Shown: positions 17,256-26,539 of the stretch, one piece after another
Layout of the letters: each line of letters begins with the position of its first letter
Numbering within the stretch: the first letter of the stretch is position 1
Assembly: GCA_036821645.1 (NCBI GenBank)
Contig: DAISJD010000001.1
Location: 1 to 64,000, forward strand
Source: DAISJD01 sp036821645
GTDB lineage: Bacteria > Pseudomonadota > Alphaproteobacteria > ATCC43930 > CGMCC-115725
Direction: 5' to 3'
Length of the DNA stretch: 64,000 nt
Position numbers and translations under genes: made by a program
The notes under the pieces: model-generated
The model's database searches: none
Seen by the model: only the letters and a program-made list of their open reading frames with translations
Told to the model about the DNA's origin: nothing

Positions 17256-17292
17256 TCTTTTTTATAAAGAGGCCAATGCGCTTCGTAAAGAA

Positions 17293-17315
17293 AAAATGTT
17301 ATAACATTACATTTT
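17293..17315. promoter_or_regulatory. Zur-like operator 2 (distal, stronger)
   Basis: Contains TGTTATAACATTACA flanked by AAAA and TTTT. This matches the 15-bp Zur core TGTTATAWYATRACA at 14 positions, and by my manual alignment the whole 23-bp box differs from the gammaproteobacterial consensus at three places. It also contains the same AATGTTATAACATT palindrome found in operator 1. Two spaced sites upstream of one TonB receptor suggest metal-dependent repression. Confidence 0.55.
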
Positions 17316-17320
17316 GGTCG

Positions 17321-17372
17321 AAAAAATATTCCCCGGCATCCTCGCGACAAGAAGGCGCTGATGCCGGGGAAT
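17321..17372 (-). terminator. Intrinsic terminator of the porin gene
   Basis: A 13-bp perfect stem ATTCCCCGGCATC (17328-17340) with GATGCCGGGGAAT (17360-17372). On the minus strand it is followed by ATATTTTTT (A-run at 17321-17326 on plus). It ends the transcript of the minus-strand porin and insulates the receptor promoter. Confidence 0.8.
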
Positions 17373-17375
17373 GAT

Positions 17376-17401
17376 GATCCGCACGCCCCCACGTGCGGAT
17401 C
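17376..17401 (-). other. Second hairpin after the porin gene
   Basis: Perfect 10-bp stem GATCCGCACG / CGTGCGGATC with a 6-nt C-rich loop. It lies immediately upstream of the intrinsic terminator on the porin transcript, possibly as an mRNA 3'-end stabiliser. Confidence 0.6.
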
Positions 17402-17432
17402 AAGCGCGGATCAAGCCAAGAGCCAGAGATGG

Positions 17433-18671
17433 TTAAAAGGACAGGGTGAGATCGGCGGCGAAGGTCAGTTGATCCGACCGCTTGCCGTCGATAAACGGCC
17501 GACTATTGCCGAAGGCATGGTCGTAACGCACCTCGGGCCGGAACACCGCCCCCGACAATAACCCGCCCAAATCGGGCTTCAGGGTAGACCCAAGCGTCAA
17601 GGCCCCATAGGTCGTCTTGCCGCCGCCCGTCACCTTGGCGGGAAACCCGCGCTCTGCATTGACCGGATCGAGCGGTCCTGCGAAGGACGAGACGAAAAAC
17701 CCGTTATCGTCCCGGAACACCTCTGCGCGCGCCCCAAGCGTCACCGTGTCGTTCAGCGTATAAAGGGCATATTGGGCAATGCCGATCCCTTGGGCCTTGA
17801 ACCCATCATCCTTGATGTAATTGACTTCGGTCGTAAACGCCAAGGAATCGGTCGGCTTATAGGTGGCATAGATATCGCTGATCGTGCGTGCGGCACTATT
17901 GACCCGCACACCGGGTGTGCCCGTAGGATTTTCCGGGCCGATATGGGCAAGTGCCAGAACGGTCAATTTGCCGTCCAACAACCCGTTCAGACCGAGCCCG
18001 CCGATGAAGGCGGGGGCTCCGTTATTGTCGCCCCTGCCGATCGAGGTATTCACCCCCGTATCGCCGCCCAGATAAAGGTCGAGCGTATCGTTGACATGGG
18101 CGGTGATGAGGCCGCCCGTATGTTTGAAGGGCAAGCCGAAATTGAAGATATAGGTATGGGAATAAAACGGGTTGCCGGTTGAATCGATGACTTCGAAACC
18201 AAGCGGCGTTGCGTATTGACCAAGCTTCACATCGATCCCGCCCGCCGTCAGATAGGGCAGATGGACCTGAAGATTGGCTTCGACGATGTCCAATTGATGG
18301 CGATCATGGATCGAACGATCGAACTCGTTCAGAAAATGGGTAAACCGCGCGTCTGAACCGTAAAACCCTTGAAGCTTGAACCCGGCATCGATGCGATCCA
18401 CCGTTGAATCGATCGGACGTTCCAACGTGACCAGCGCTTGATTCAACAAAAGCTGACTTGACGCATCGGTGAATAATTGGCCGAAATTCTTGCGATTGTC
18501 CGGCGCATCCGTGTTGACGGTGAGGCCGATCTCGACATGGCCGGAAAACTTCACCCCTTCGAAAAACCCAACTGGGCTCTGCTTTTCTTCAGCATGAGCG
18601 ACCGAGACCGATCCCAGGGCCATCATCATCGTGACAAAACTGGTTCGGTATACCGCAGTCATCGATAGCAT
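17433..18671 (-). CDS. Outer-membrane beta-barrel porin-like protein
   Basis: A 412-residue protein with a signal peptide (ends VAHAEE) and alternating aromatic/polar strands through to the C-terminal phenylalanine (ADLTLSF), the outer-membrane assembly signal. Internal blocks such as VEANLQVHLPYLTAGGIDVKLGQ (split near residue 120), GFEVIDSTGNPFYSHTY and PEVRYDHAFG resemble the BBP2/OmpL-like porin family. The start at 18671 follows a GGAGAGAAG ribosome-binding site. The substrate is unknown. It is transcribed towards the TonB receptor but separated by a terminator. Confidence 0.82.
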   Translation of the reverse strand: MLSMTAVYRTSFVTMMMALGSVSVAHAEEKQSPVGFFEGVKFSGHVEIGLTVNTDAPDNRKNFGQLFTDASSQLLLNQALVTLERPIDSTVDRIDAGFKLQGFYGSDARFTHFLNEFDRSIHDRHQLDIVEANLQVHLPYLTAGGIDVKLGQYATPLGFEVIDSTGNPFYSHTYIFNFGLPFKHTGGLITAHVNDTLDLYLGGDTGVNTSIGRGDNNGAPAFIGGLGLNGLLDGKLTVLALAHIGPENPTGTPGVRVNSAARTISDIYATYKPTDSLAFTTEVNYIKDDGFKAQGIGIAQYALYTLNDTVTLGARAEVFRDDNGFFVSSFAGPLDPVNAERGFPAKVTGGGKTTYGALTLGSTLKPDLGGLLSGAVFRPEVRYDHAFGNSRPFIDGKRSDQLTFAADLTLSF

Positions 18672-18868
18672 TTCTTCTCTCCAGCCCGTCATGACGTTGC
18701 TTGGGATCGTCACACCCTTGCCGCAGATCTCTATTCAAGACCCGTGCCGGACAATAACCATGTCGGCTCAATCGTGATGACAGAAGCAATTACTCGGTTG
18801 CACCTGCGAAATACGCGGCAACGATTAGCGCGCCACGGGCAATGACGCACATAACCACCGACCAAATA

Positions 18869-20818
18869 TCAGGCAATTGCGTCAACAACAGGCAAATGAA
18901 GGCGCCATGCCCGATACATCAACACGCACCAAAGAGGATATTGACCATTCACCGTGCCAGAGAGATGGGCCGCCCAGAGCGCCCTGATCGGTGTCGGATC
19001 GAACCCCTCATCTTCGAGTGCGTGCGTCTCAAGCAGGCTTTCGGCCCAATCACGCAAATCATGCCGTAACCATCGGTCGATCGGCACACCAAAGCCCATC
19101 TTAGGACGATTGACGAGATCATTCGGCACATATCTGGCGAGTACCTGACGCAATAGCCATTTACTATCGCCGCGCCTAATCTTCATCGCCATCGGCAAAC
19201 TGAGCGCAAAGGCCACCACACGATGGTCCAAGAGCGGTACGCGCGCCTCAAGCCCGACCGCCATGCTGGCCCGGTCGACTTTGGTCAGAATATCCGACGG
19301 TAAATAGGTCAAGAGATCGACCATCTGCATCCGTTCGACCGGATCGGCAATCGAGGCTGCAAGCGCCCCCTCCCAAATCGGATCGACCGTTTCAACCACC
19401 CCCGGCAGCAACAGGGCCGGGTCCGGCCATTGGCCGACCAATTGACGATAAAGCCGTTCGCCGCCGCCATGGCGCAGGAGATCGGCCAATTTATGGGCCC
19501 GATCGCCCGCTCGTTTCGGCCGGAACCGCGTGGGAATGGCCGCCGCCACGCCGTCCCACGATGCCGCAGGCACGGCCCTAAGCCCGCGCGCCAGAAATGC
19601 TCGCAGGCCCCCCGGCATCGCCTCGATCGCGGCCATGAGACGCCGCCCCTGCAGATAGCGGGTGTAACCGGCGAACAATTCATCCCCACCGTCGCCGGAG
19701 AGTGCAACGGTCACATGCCGACGCGCCAAAGCCGAGACGAGATAGGTTGGGATCTGCGATGAATCGGCAAAGGGCTCGTCATACCACCGGGGCAGATCGG
19801 CGATCACCGCCAGGGCCTCGGCCGGTTCCACGTAATGGGTATGGTGGGATGTGCCGAGATGCCGGGCAACCGCGGCAGCATGGGGGGCCTCGTCGAACCC
19901 CGCCTCGCGAAACCCGATGGAAAACGTCTCGACCGGGCGGGTACTCTCTGCCTGCATCAGGGCGACGACGGTCGAACTGTCGATGCCGCCCGATAAAAAC
20001 GCGCCGAGCGGAACATCCGCCACCATGCGGCGGCGCACCGCATCGCGCAACAACCCATCCAAATGGTCGATGGCAGCGGCATCGTCCAAGGTGCATCGAT
20101 GGGCCCGTCCTTCGGCACCGACCGCCAGCACCGACCAGAAACAGGTTTCGCGCATCCGCCCCGCCGGATCGATTTCAACGATAGAGCCCGGCTTGACTTG
20201 CTGAAGTTCCTGATAAATGGACTGAGGCCCCGGCACATACCCAAAGCGTAGATAAGCCGCCAGCGCCGAACGATCGATCGACCCCTGAAAGGCCGGGTGC
20301 GGCCGAAAGGTTTTCGGTTGCGAGCCGAACAGGATCGTGTCGCCCGCACGCCCGTAATAAAGCGGCTTGATCCCCAACCGATCGCGCGCAAGGGTCAGGG
20401 TTCGGGTTTCGCGATCGTAAAGGGCGATGGCAAACATCCCGATCAACCGTTCGACCGTTGCCGTCACACCATAGGCGGCGCAAGATTCCAGGATGACTTC
20501 GGTATCGGAATGGCCGCGAAACGCAATCCCCCCCACCGCGAGGGCCGGGCGGAGGTCGTCGGCATTGTAAACCTCGCCATTATAAACCATGACGAAACGG
20601 CCATTGGCCGACACCATCGGTTGACGGCCCGCAGGGCTGAGATCGACGATGGCCAGCCTGCGAAATCCAAGCGCCACACCCGCCGCCGCATCCACCCAAT
20701 GCTGCCCATCATCAGGGCCGCGATGGGCGATCAGATCCGCCATGGCACGGATGCGCGCGACCATCAGATCGCGTTCCGTCGCCCCTGCAAGATCGATAAA
20801 TCCGGTAAAGCCGCACAC
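18869..20818 (-). CDS. Asparagine synthase (glutamine-hydrolysing), polysaccharide-cluster type
   Basis: A 649-residue AsnB-like protein. The start is GTG (20818) followed directly by the catalytic Cys2 (MCGFTGFIDL), so the N-terminal Ntn glutaminase domain is intact, including HRGPDDG. The C-terminal synthetase domain has the pyrophosphate loop FLSGGIDSSTV, SGDGGDELFAGY and LEARVPLLDHRVV. Enzymes of this class often sit in exopolysaccharide or peptide-modification clusters, where the amidated product may not be free asparagine. It follows a glycosyltransferase gene on the same strand by 41 bp. Confidence 0.92.
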   Translation of the reverse strand: MCGFTGFIDLAGATERDLMVARIRAMADLIAHRGPDDGQHWVDAAAGVALGFRRLAIVDLSPAGRQPMVSANGRFVMVYNGEVYNADDLRPALAVGGIAFRGHSDTEVILESCAAYGVTATVERLIGMFAIALYDRETRTLTLARDRLGIKPLYYGRAGDTILFGSQPKTFRPHPAFQGSIDRSALAAYLRFGYVPGPQSIYQELQQVKPGSIVEIDPAGRMRETCFWSVLAVGAEGRAHRCTLDDAAAIDHLDGLLRDAVRRRMVADVPLGAFLSGGIDSSTVVALMQAESTRPVETFSIGFREAGFDEAPHAAAVARHLGTSHHTHYVEPAEALAVIADLPRWYDEPFADSSQIPTYLVSALARRHVTVALSGDGGDELFAGYTRYLQGRRLMAAIEAMPGGLRAFLARGLRAVPAASWDGVAAAIPTRFRPKRAGDRAHKLADLLRHGGGERLYRQLVGQWPDPALLLPGVVETVDPIWEGALAASIADPVERMQMVDLLTYLPSDILTKVDRASMAVGLEARVPLLDHRVVAFALSLPMAMKIRRGDSKWLLRQVLARYVPNDLVNRPKMGFGVPIDRWLRHDLRDWAESLLETHALEDEGFDPTPIRALWAAHLSGTVNGQYPLWCVLMYRAWRLHLPVVDAIA

Positions 20819-20859
20819 GCGTGATCAACACCTTTCGCGCAAAAAAAACGCCCCCGCCC

Positions 20860-22023
20860 TCACACCGAGGCCGAACCGGCCAGCACCGCCAACAGCATCC
20901 GGCGGTTATCCTCGACCACCCGCTTTCTGTCAAACACCGTCTCGATCCGCGCCCGCGCACGCTGGCCCAGAGCCCGGCGATCCGCCTGCAACAAAGCGGC
21001 CCAGGCACGGGCCATGGCCACCGCATCCCCCGGCGGCACAAGGCACCCCGTATCGCCGATGATGCGGGCGCAATCGCCGACATCGGTTGCAACGACCGGC
21101 ACGCCCGAGGCCATCGCCTCGGCCACGACATTGGGAAACCCTTCCCCCTCGTGAGAGCACAGGGTCAAAAGATCGAACCCGCGATAAACCGCCGTCATCG
21201 CCCCGCCATCGGTCACGCTGGTCGGATCGACCCATAAAAGAGATGGACGATCCCCTGCGACAAGACCCAAGGCCGCCGCCTGCGCGCGCAAGACGGCCTT
21301 ACAGGCTGGCGGCCCATCGCCCACCACGACGAAACGCACCGCAGGATGGGTCCGGGCCAGCAGTGCGGCCGCCGCCAAAAAGACGTCGATCCCCTTCATT
21401 GGATCAAGCCGCGCGACACAGCCGATCACCCCTCCATCCGGCACCCATTGCCAGGCGGCCCGATAAGGCGACGGCACATCCGAAGGGGCATAGACCCGAC
21501 AATCGATCAGATTGTCGATCACTGCGATGCGGTCCGGGGCGAAACCCCGCACCGTTATCGCCATGCGTCGCCCCGCTTCGGCATTGGCGACGATCCAATC
21601 GGCATGGCGGGCACAATGGGTTTCCAAGCGATAGACCAATCGATGAGCCCAATCATAGCGCCGATAATCCAAGGAGGAACGCACCGCAAAAACCAACCGA
21701 AAGCGCGGCACAAGCGGCCTGATCAAGGTGCCGATCACCGTTTGCGTCGGCAAAAACCCATAGACGAGATCGGGCCGATACGACCAAAAAAAACGCAAGA
21801 TCCGCCAGAGCGGCCCCACGATATCGAAACGACCGCGTTTGGCGAGGCTGACATGACGCACGGCCCCACCCGCAATCTCGGGCACCGCATCGCCGTAAAG
21901 GGTCAAGATCACGATCTCGAACCCATCGCAAAGGGCCTCCGCCAAGGCTAAAACTTGCCGTTCCGCCCCACCGACCGTCAGCGCCCTGATGAATAAAACG
22001 ATTTTTGGCGGCACTTCTGCCAT
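20860..22023 (-). CDS. GT4-family glycosyltransferase
   Basis: A 387-residue GT-B glycosyltransferase. The N-terminus IVLFIRALTVGGAERQVL is the acceptor-side glycine loop. The C-terminal donor domain has GCVARLDPMKGIDVFL, VVVGDGPP, and the catalytic EX7E block SHEGEGFPNVVAEAMASG followed by VPVVATDVGD. The start at 22023 was chosen since the Rossmann strand begins just after. It forms a probable operon with the downstream asparagine synthase-like gene. Sugar donor and acceptor are not predictable. Confidence 0.92.
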   Translation of the reverse strand: MAEVPPKIVLFIRALTVGGAERQVLALAEALCDGFEIVILTLYGDAVPEIAGGAVRHVSLAKRGRFDIVGPLWRILRFFWSYRPDLVYGFLPTQTVIGTLIRPLVPRFRLVFAVRSSLDYRRYDWAHRLVYRLETHCARHADWIVANAEAGRRMAITVRGFAPDRIAVIDNLIDCRVYAPSDVPSPYRAAWQWVPDGGVIGCVARLDPMKGIDVFLAAAALLARTHPAVRFVVVGDGPPACKAVLRAQAAALGLVAGDRPSLLWVDPTSVTDGGAMTAVYRGFDLLTLCSHEGEGFPNVVAEAMASGVPVVATDVGDCARIIGDTGCLVPPGDAVAMARAWAALLQADRRALGQRARARIETVFDRKRVVEDNRRMLLAVLAGSASV

Positions 22024-22305
22024 AAAATCACCCAGATCTTGTCCTTGGATGTCCCACTCTCTTCTCGTGCCCGCAGATGGGGATATAGCAAACCAAACGG
22101 CCCGTATAGACATATCATGGGGAACCGACATCGGTTAATTCATAAAAACGAGATAACCAACTGGCAAAAATAAACTTTTACGCGTCATGACATGGGGACA
22201 CCCCCATGATAAGTACAGCCGAACCAAAACAAGCGGCTGCCCCTTTTGGCGTTGGGACCGCCACCCAGCATGGACACACATTGCGCGATGCCTAATTCCA
22301 GGTCC

Positions 22306-23658
22306 ATGAGCACAGCGAGCACGACACTGAGCACAGCGAATACGACACTGAGCACAGCGAGCACGACACTGAGCACAGCGAGCACGACACTGAGCACAGC
22401 GAACAAGACTCTGAGTACGGCGAACAGGACTCTTGACGAAGAGGCCAAAATCCGGGTTTTTACCGAGATGACTCTGACCAAGACAACCCCGCACTCTCCC
22501 TATCGTCGGTTGCGCATCATTCACATCATTACCGGCCTGAACGCTGGCGGTGCGGAACATGCCTTGGAACAATTGATCGCCCATACGGATCGCACGCAGT
22601 ACGATGTATCCGTCGTCTCACTGCTCAATCTCGGCACCGTCGGCCCGCGCCTCATCGATCAGGGCATTCCCGTCCTCGTCCTCGGCATGCAGCGCAAACC
22701 GTCGGATTGCCTAAAACTCTGGCGTCTCATCCGGCATTTGCGCCGGGAAAAGCCCGATATCGTGCAGACTTGGCTCTACCATGCCGACCTTTTAGGGCTC
22801 ATCGCCGCCAAGGCATCGGGCGTGCGGCATGTGTTTTGGAACGTGCGCGGCTCGCGCCTCGATCACCGGGCCTATCGCAATCGTTTTTGTTGGATCGAAT
22901 GGTTATTGGCCCTGTTGTCCCGCTGGCCCGATCAGGTGATCACGAATGCCCATGCGGCCCGGCTATCGCACGGGGCGGCAGGATATCGCCCGAAACGGTG
23001 GCACCTCATCCAGAACGCCATCGACGCGACACGCTTTCACCCGACACCCGGTGCCCGCGAGACACTCTGTCGGTGCTTTTCCTTGCCAGCCGATCACCCG
23101 ATCATCGCCCATGTGGCACGGCTCGACCCGATGAAGGATCACAAGACCTTTCTTCTGGCCGCACAGCGTCTCGTCCATCAGGGGATTGCGGCAGAGTTTT
23201 TTATGATCGGCCGCGATGTGCAATCCGACAATGGGTTGATGCAAGAATTTCTGGCCGACCCGTTATTGGCACCGCATCTCCATTTCCTGGGCGAACGTCA
23301 GGATATCCATAGCCTGATGCCCGGTTTCGATATTTTTACCCTGACCTCCGCCTTCGGCGAGGGATTCCCCAACGTGCTGGCCGAGGCCATGGCCTGCGGT
23401 GTTGCCGTCGTTGCGACCGATGTCGGCGATGCCGCCCTCATCGTCGGTGAAACCGGCCATCTCGTGGCCCCGCGCGATCCCGATGCGATCGTCGCCGCTT
23501 GGCGTCACCTCATTGAAAATCCGGCCCGCCGCCATGAGATCGCAACCGCCGGGCGGATGAAAATTCAGGCGCAATTCAACCCCGAACAGATGGCTGCGGC
23601 CTATCACGACCTTTATCAAACTTGTTGCACCCCCCCGCAAAGCCGTGCAAAGAACTGA
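22306..23658 (+). CDS. GT4-family glycosyltransferase with N-terminal heptapeptide repeats
   Basis: A 450-residue protein if started at ATG 22306. Residues 2-43 are six copies of a Ser/Thr-rich heptapeptide (STASTTL and variants), followed by the GT-B fold: IIHIITGLNAGGAEHALEQL, HVARLDPMKDHKTFL, FMIGRD and EX7E block SAFGEGFPNVLAEAMACG. Alternative in-frame starts are ATG 22270 (before the repeats) and ATG 22468 (after them, which would give a normal-length enzyme). The repeat may be a disordered leader. It diverges from the minus-strand glycosyltransferase and starts a plus-strand run of sugar genes. Confidence 0.88.
   Translation: MSTASTTLSTANTTLSTASTTLSTASTTLSTANKTLSTANRTLDEEAKIRVFTEMTLTKTTPHSPYRRLRIIHIITGLNAGGAEHALEQLIAHTDRTQYDVSVVSLLNLGTVGPRLIDQGIPVLVLGMQRKPSDCLKLWRLIRHLRREKPDIVQTWLYHADLLGLIAAKASGVRHVFWNVRGSRLDHRAYRNRFCWIEWLLALLSRWPDQVITNAHAARLSHGAAGYRPKRWHLIQNAIDATRFHPTPGARETLCRCFSLPADHPIIAHVARLDPMKDHKTFLLAAQRLVHQGIAAEFFMIGRDVQSDNGLMQEFLADPLLAPHLHFLGERQDIHSLMPGFDIFTLTSAFGEGFPNVLAEAMACGVAVVATDVGDAALIVGETGHLVAPRDPDAIVAAWRHLIENPARRHEIATAGRMKIQAQFNPEQMAAAYHDLYQTCCTPPQSRAKN
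22309..22434 (+). repeat. 21-bp tandem repeat, six copies
   Basis: Six consecutive 21-bp units, each beginning AGCACAGCG (last copy AGTACGGCG) and ending in ACACTG, ACTCTG or ACTCTT. Copies 2-4 are nearly identical and the last two diverge. The unit is a multiple of three, so copy-number change would alter length of the encoded STASTTL array without shifting frame. Confidence 0.9.
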
Positions 23659-23755
23659 TCTTCGCGATGCGTGCCGCACAATATCGCCCCGCCGACGCGG
23701 CCCCGATCGGCCTCAATGCTATTTTTGCCTTTAACCAATCGAGTGAGAAAACACG

Positions 23756-24721
23756 ATGAGCATTCTTGTCACCGGGTCGGCGGGGTTCATCGGGTTCCAT
23801 GTTTGCCAGGAATTGTTGCGCCAAGGCCATCATGTCTATGGTCTCGACAATCTAAACGATTATTACGACGTGCGCTTGAAGCAGGCCCGGCTCGACCAAT
23901 TGACCGCGCACCGCCATTTCAGTTTCGTAGCGGGGGATATTTGCGACACGGCCGCATTTCAGCCGCTGGCCCGTCTGGGCATTACTCGCATCGTCCATCT
24001 TGCAGCCCAAGCGGGCGTGCGCCATTCCCTGACGGCACCGCGCGACTATAGCCGCAGCAACCTTGTGGGACAGCTCGAACTGCTTGAATTCGCCCGTGGG
24101 TTGGATCGTCTCGACCATCTCGTCTATGCCAGTTCGTCCTCGGTTTACGGGGCCAGTCCGGTCCAGCCCTTTTCCCTGGCCGACCGCTGCGATACGCCGC
24201 AATCGCTCTATGCCGCGACCAAACGTGCGGGCGAATTGATGGGGTACAGCTACGCGCATCTTTACGGTCTTGCCATGACGGGCCTCAGGTTCTTCACGGT
24301 CTATGGCCCTTACGGCCGCCCCGACATGGCCCCCTACCTCTTCACCCGCGCCGTCCTCGAAGGCAAACCGATCCGCCTGTTCAATAACGGCGATATGGAA
24401 CGGGATTTCACCTATATCGACGATATCGTCACCGGTATTCTGTCGGCGCTCGACACCCCGCCCACCGGCACGCCGCCGCACCGGGTCTTCAATCTCGGCA
24501 ATCACCGGGCGGAAAATCTGCGCCGGTTCGTGGCGGTGATCGAGGCTGCGTGCGGGCGCACGGCAGAGATCGAACTGGCCCCGATGCAGCCGGGCGATGT
24601 CCGCACGACCTATGCCGATATCAGCGAAACCCAGGCGATCTTGAATTTTTCCCCCACCACCACGATTGACGAGGGCATTCCGCGTTTCGTTTCCTGGTAC
24701 CGGTCGTTTTACGGGGTTTAA
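23756..24721 (+). CDS. NAD-dependent sugar epimerase (UDP-glucuronate 4-epimerase-like)
   Basis: A 321-residue extended short-chain dehydrogenase/reductase. NAD-binding GSAGFIGFHV at the N-terminus, DNLNDYYDVRLKQARL (typical of UDP-glucuronate epimerases), catalytic serine cluster YASSSSVYG, YAATKRAGE (Tyr-Lys pair), and RFFTVYGPYGRPDMA. It would interconvert UDP-glucuronate and UDP-galacturonate for polysaccharide. It sits 97 bp downstream of the repeat-bearing glycosyltransferase, followed by the GmhB-like gene after 48 bp. Confidence 0.92.
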   Translation: MSILVTGSAGFIGFHVCQELLRQGHHVYGLDNLNDYYDVRLKQARLDQLTAHRHFSFVAGDICDTAAFQPLARLGITRIVHLAAQAGVRHSLTAPRDYSRSNLVGQLELLEFARGLDRLDHLVYASSSSVYGASPVQPFSLADRCDTPQSLYAATKRAGELMGYSYAHLYGLAMTGLRFFTVYGPYGRPDMAPYLFTRAVLEGKPIRLFNNGDMERDFTYIDDIVTGILSALDTPPTGTPPHRVFNLGNHRAENLRRFVAVIEAACGRTAEIELAPMQPGDVRTTYADISETQAILNFSPTTTIDEGIPRFVSWYRSFYGV

Positions 24722-24769
24722 CCGCTTTCCCCCCTGCCCGATAAGAACCTTGTGAAGGCTGCTCCTGCC

Positions 24770-25342
24770 ATGACGACACACCGCGCCCTCATCCTCGACC
24801 GCGACGGCGTCATCAATTGCGATCACGGCTATGTGTACAGGCCGGTCGATTGCGATTTCGTCGATGGTATTTTTCCGCTGCTTCGTCTATTCACGGCTTA
24901 TGGCTTCGGCTTGGTCATCGCCACCAATCAATCCGGCATCGGTCGGGGATTGTATGACGAGGCCGCGTTTCGAACCTTCATGACATGGATGCAGCAGGTT
25001 ATGGCCGGTGAAGGCATCGTGATTGATGCGATCTATCATTGCCCGGATCACCCCACGGCAGGGATCGGCCCCTATCGTCGCGACAATCCCTGGCGCAAAC
25101 CGGCCCCCGGCATGTTTTTGGCCGCCTTGGCCGATGGCGGCTATGCGGCCGAACGCTGTTGGTCGATCGGCGACCGCACGAGCGATCTCGAGGCGGCCAA
25201 GGCGGCCCGGATCGGCACGCGCATCAGGCTTGCCCCTGAAACCACCCTGCCCTTGCTGCACCCGGACGGCCATTGGTCAGTGCCTCACCTCGATGCCGTG
25301 TGCCCGTTGCTACGCGCCGATGAAAGGTGTCGGGCGCAATGA
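24770..25342 (+). CDS. HAD-family phosphatase, GmhB-like
   Basis: A 190-residue haloacid-dehalogenase phosphatase. Motif I is LDRDGVIN (nucleophile Asp), motif II ATNQSGIGRG, the zinc-binding-loop region CPDHPTAGIGPYRRDNPWRKPAPGM (shortened relative to E. coli GmhB, with fewer Cys), and motif III GDRTSDLEAAKAA. This architecture fits D-glycero-D-manno-heptose-1,7-bisphosphate phosphatase or a histidinol-phosphatase-like relative. The start is ATG 24770; GTG 24752 is also possible. Its stop overlaps the next glycosyltransferase start (ATGA). Confidence 0.88.
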   Translation: MTTHRALILDRDGVINCDHGYVYRPVDCDFVDGIFPLLRLFTAYGFGLVIATNQSGIGRGLYDEAAFRTFMTWMQQVMAGEGIVIDAIYHCPDHPTAGIGPYRRDNPWRKPAPGMFLAALADGGYAAERCWSIGDRTSDLEAAKAARIGTRIRLAPETTLPLLHPDGHWSVPHLDAVCPLLRADERCRAQ

Positions 25343-26445
25343 CGAACGTGCTGCTATGGCATTGGGGGCGGCGGGGCGGCGGCCCGAAATATACCTTGGA
25401 CCTCGCCCGGTCCCTCTCGGCAGTGGCCGATTGCACGCTGCATCTTTCCCTGTCGCGTCAGGCGGAAATCTACGACGATCTCGTGGCGCTGGGCCTGCCG
25501 GTCCATGGGATCGATACCTACCACAATCGCCGCACCGCCCTCATCGCGACGTTGAAGCTGTCGGGCTTGCGACGGCATTTTTCGCGTATCCTGACCCAGA
25601 ATGACATCGGTGCCGTCATCTCGACCATGTCGCATCTTTGGTCCCCGTTCATGGTCGACCGGGTGCGGGATGCCGGGGCGAAGTTGATCACCGTCGTCCA
25701 TGATGCCGTGGCCCATCCGGGCGACGAATATCCGTTCCGGCGTCTGATGATGATGCTGGAACTGCGCTATGCCGATCATGTCGTGACCTTGACCCAGGCG
25801 GTGGCGGACCAATTGATGCGCCATCATCAGATCCCCGCCCATCGGATCAGCGTCATCCCCCATGGCGTGTTTCAGTTCGGCACCGCCCCGATCCGGGTCC
25901 GCACCGCCCCACAAAATCGTCCGTTGCAGTTTTTATTCTTCGGGCGGCTTCTGCCGTATAAGGGGCTTGACCTGCTGCTCGATGCGATCGACGGTATGCC
26001 GCCGGATCTGCCCTTTACGGTGCATATCGCGGGATCGGGCGATCCGGGCCCGCTTCTGCCCCGGCTCATGGCCTCGCCCCGCATCACCCTCGATCATCGT
26101 TGGATCCCGGAATCCGAAATTGCCGGGATCTTGGACCGGGCCGACCTCATCCTCGCCCCCTATCGCGAGGCGAGCCAGTCGGGCGTGTTGGCCGCCGCCT
26201 ACGGTGCGGGCCTGCCCATGATCGTCACGCCCATCGGCGGCTTGCCGGAACAGGTGGCCCCCCACGGGGCGGGCCTCGTCGCGGCCGATCTTTCGCCCAC
26301 CGCCTTTGCCGCCGCCATGACCCGGATGGTGCGGGAACCCGGCCTCTATACCGCCGCCGCCGCCGCCAGCGTCAAAACCGCCGAGGGTCCGTTCGCCTGG
26401 TCGACCATCGCCCGCCAGTTCGCCGATCTCGTCCATCGGGTATAA
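25339..26445 (+). CDS. GT4-family glycosyltransferase
   Basis: A 368-residue GT-B glycosyltransferase. The N-terminus MTNVLLWHWGRRGGGPKYTLDLA holds the acceptor glycine loop, split around residues 10-16. The donor domain has FLFFGRLLPYKGLDLLLDAI, HIAGSGDPGP, and PYREASQSGVLAAAYGAGLP, which carries the GPGTF EX7E-equivalent. ATG at 25339 overlaps the previous stop, so translation is coupled. Part of the polysaccharide cluster; sugar specificity unknown. Confidence 0.92.
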   Translation: MTNVLLWHWGRRGGGPKYTLDLARSLSAVADCTLHLSLSRQAEIYDDLVALGLPVHGIDTYHNRRTALIATLKLSGLRRHFSRILTQNDIGAVISTMSHLWSPFMVDRVRDAGAKLITVVHDAVAHPGDEYPFRRLMMMLELRYADHVVTLTQAVADQLMRHHQIPAHRISVIPHGVFQFGTAPIRVRTAPQNRPLQFLFFGRLLPYKGLDLLLDAIDGMPPDLPFTVHIAGSGDPGPLLPRLMASPRITLDHRWIPESEIAGILDRADLILAPYREASQSGVLAAAYGAGLPMIVTPIGGLPEQVAPHGAGLVAADLSPTAFAAAMTRMVREPGLYTAAAAASVKTAEGPFAWSTIARQFADLVHRV

Positions 26446-26539
26446 ATTTCCCGCGTCCGGGCGTGGGTATGCTTGCCAAGACCCTGCCGCCCTTTTATGG
26501 TGTAACGCTATAAAATCGCAACCGGGGAGGGTTTTTCTG

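Noticed and set aside
22185..22481. A minus-strand frame with hydrophobic VLAVLSV repeats
   Set aside because: It is the antisense reading of the 21-bp tandem repeat, has no ribosome-binding site, and overlaps the glycosyltransferase start region.
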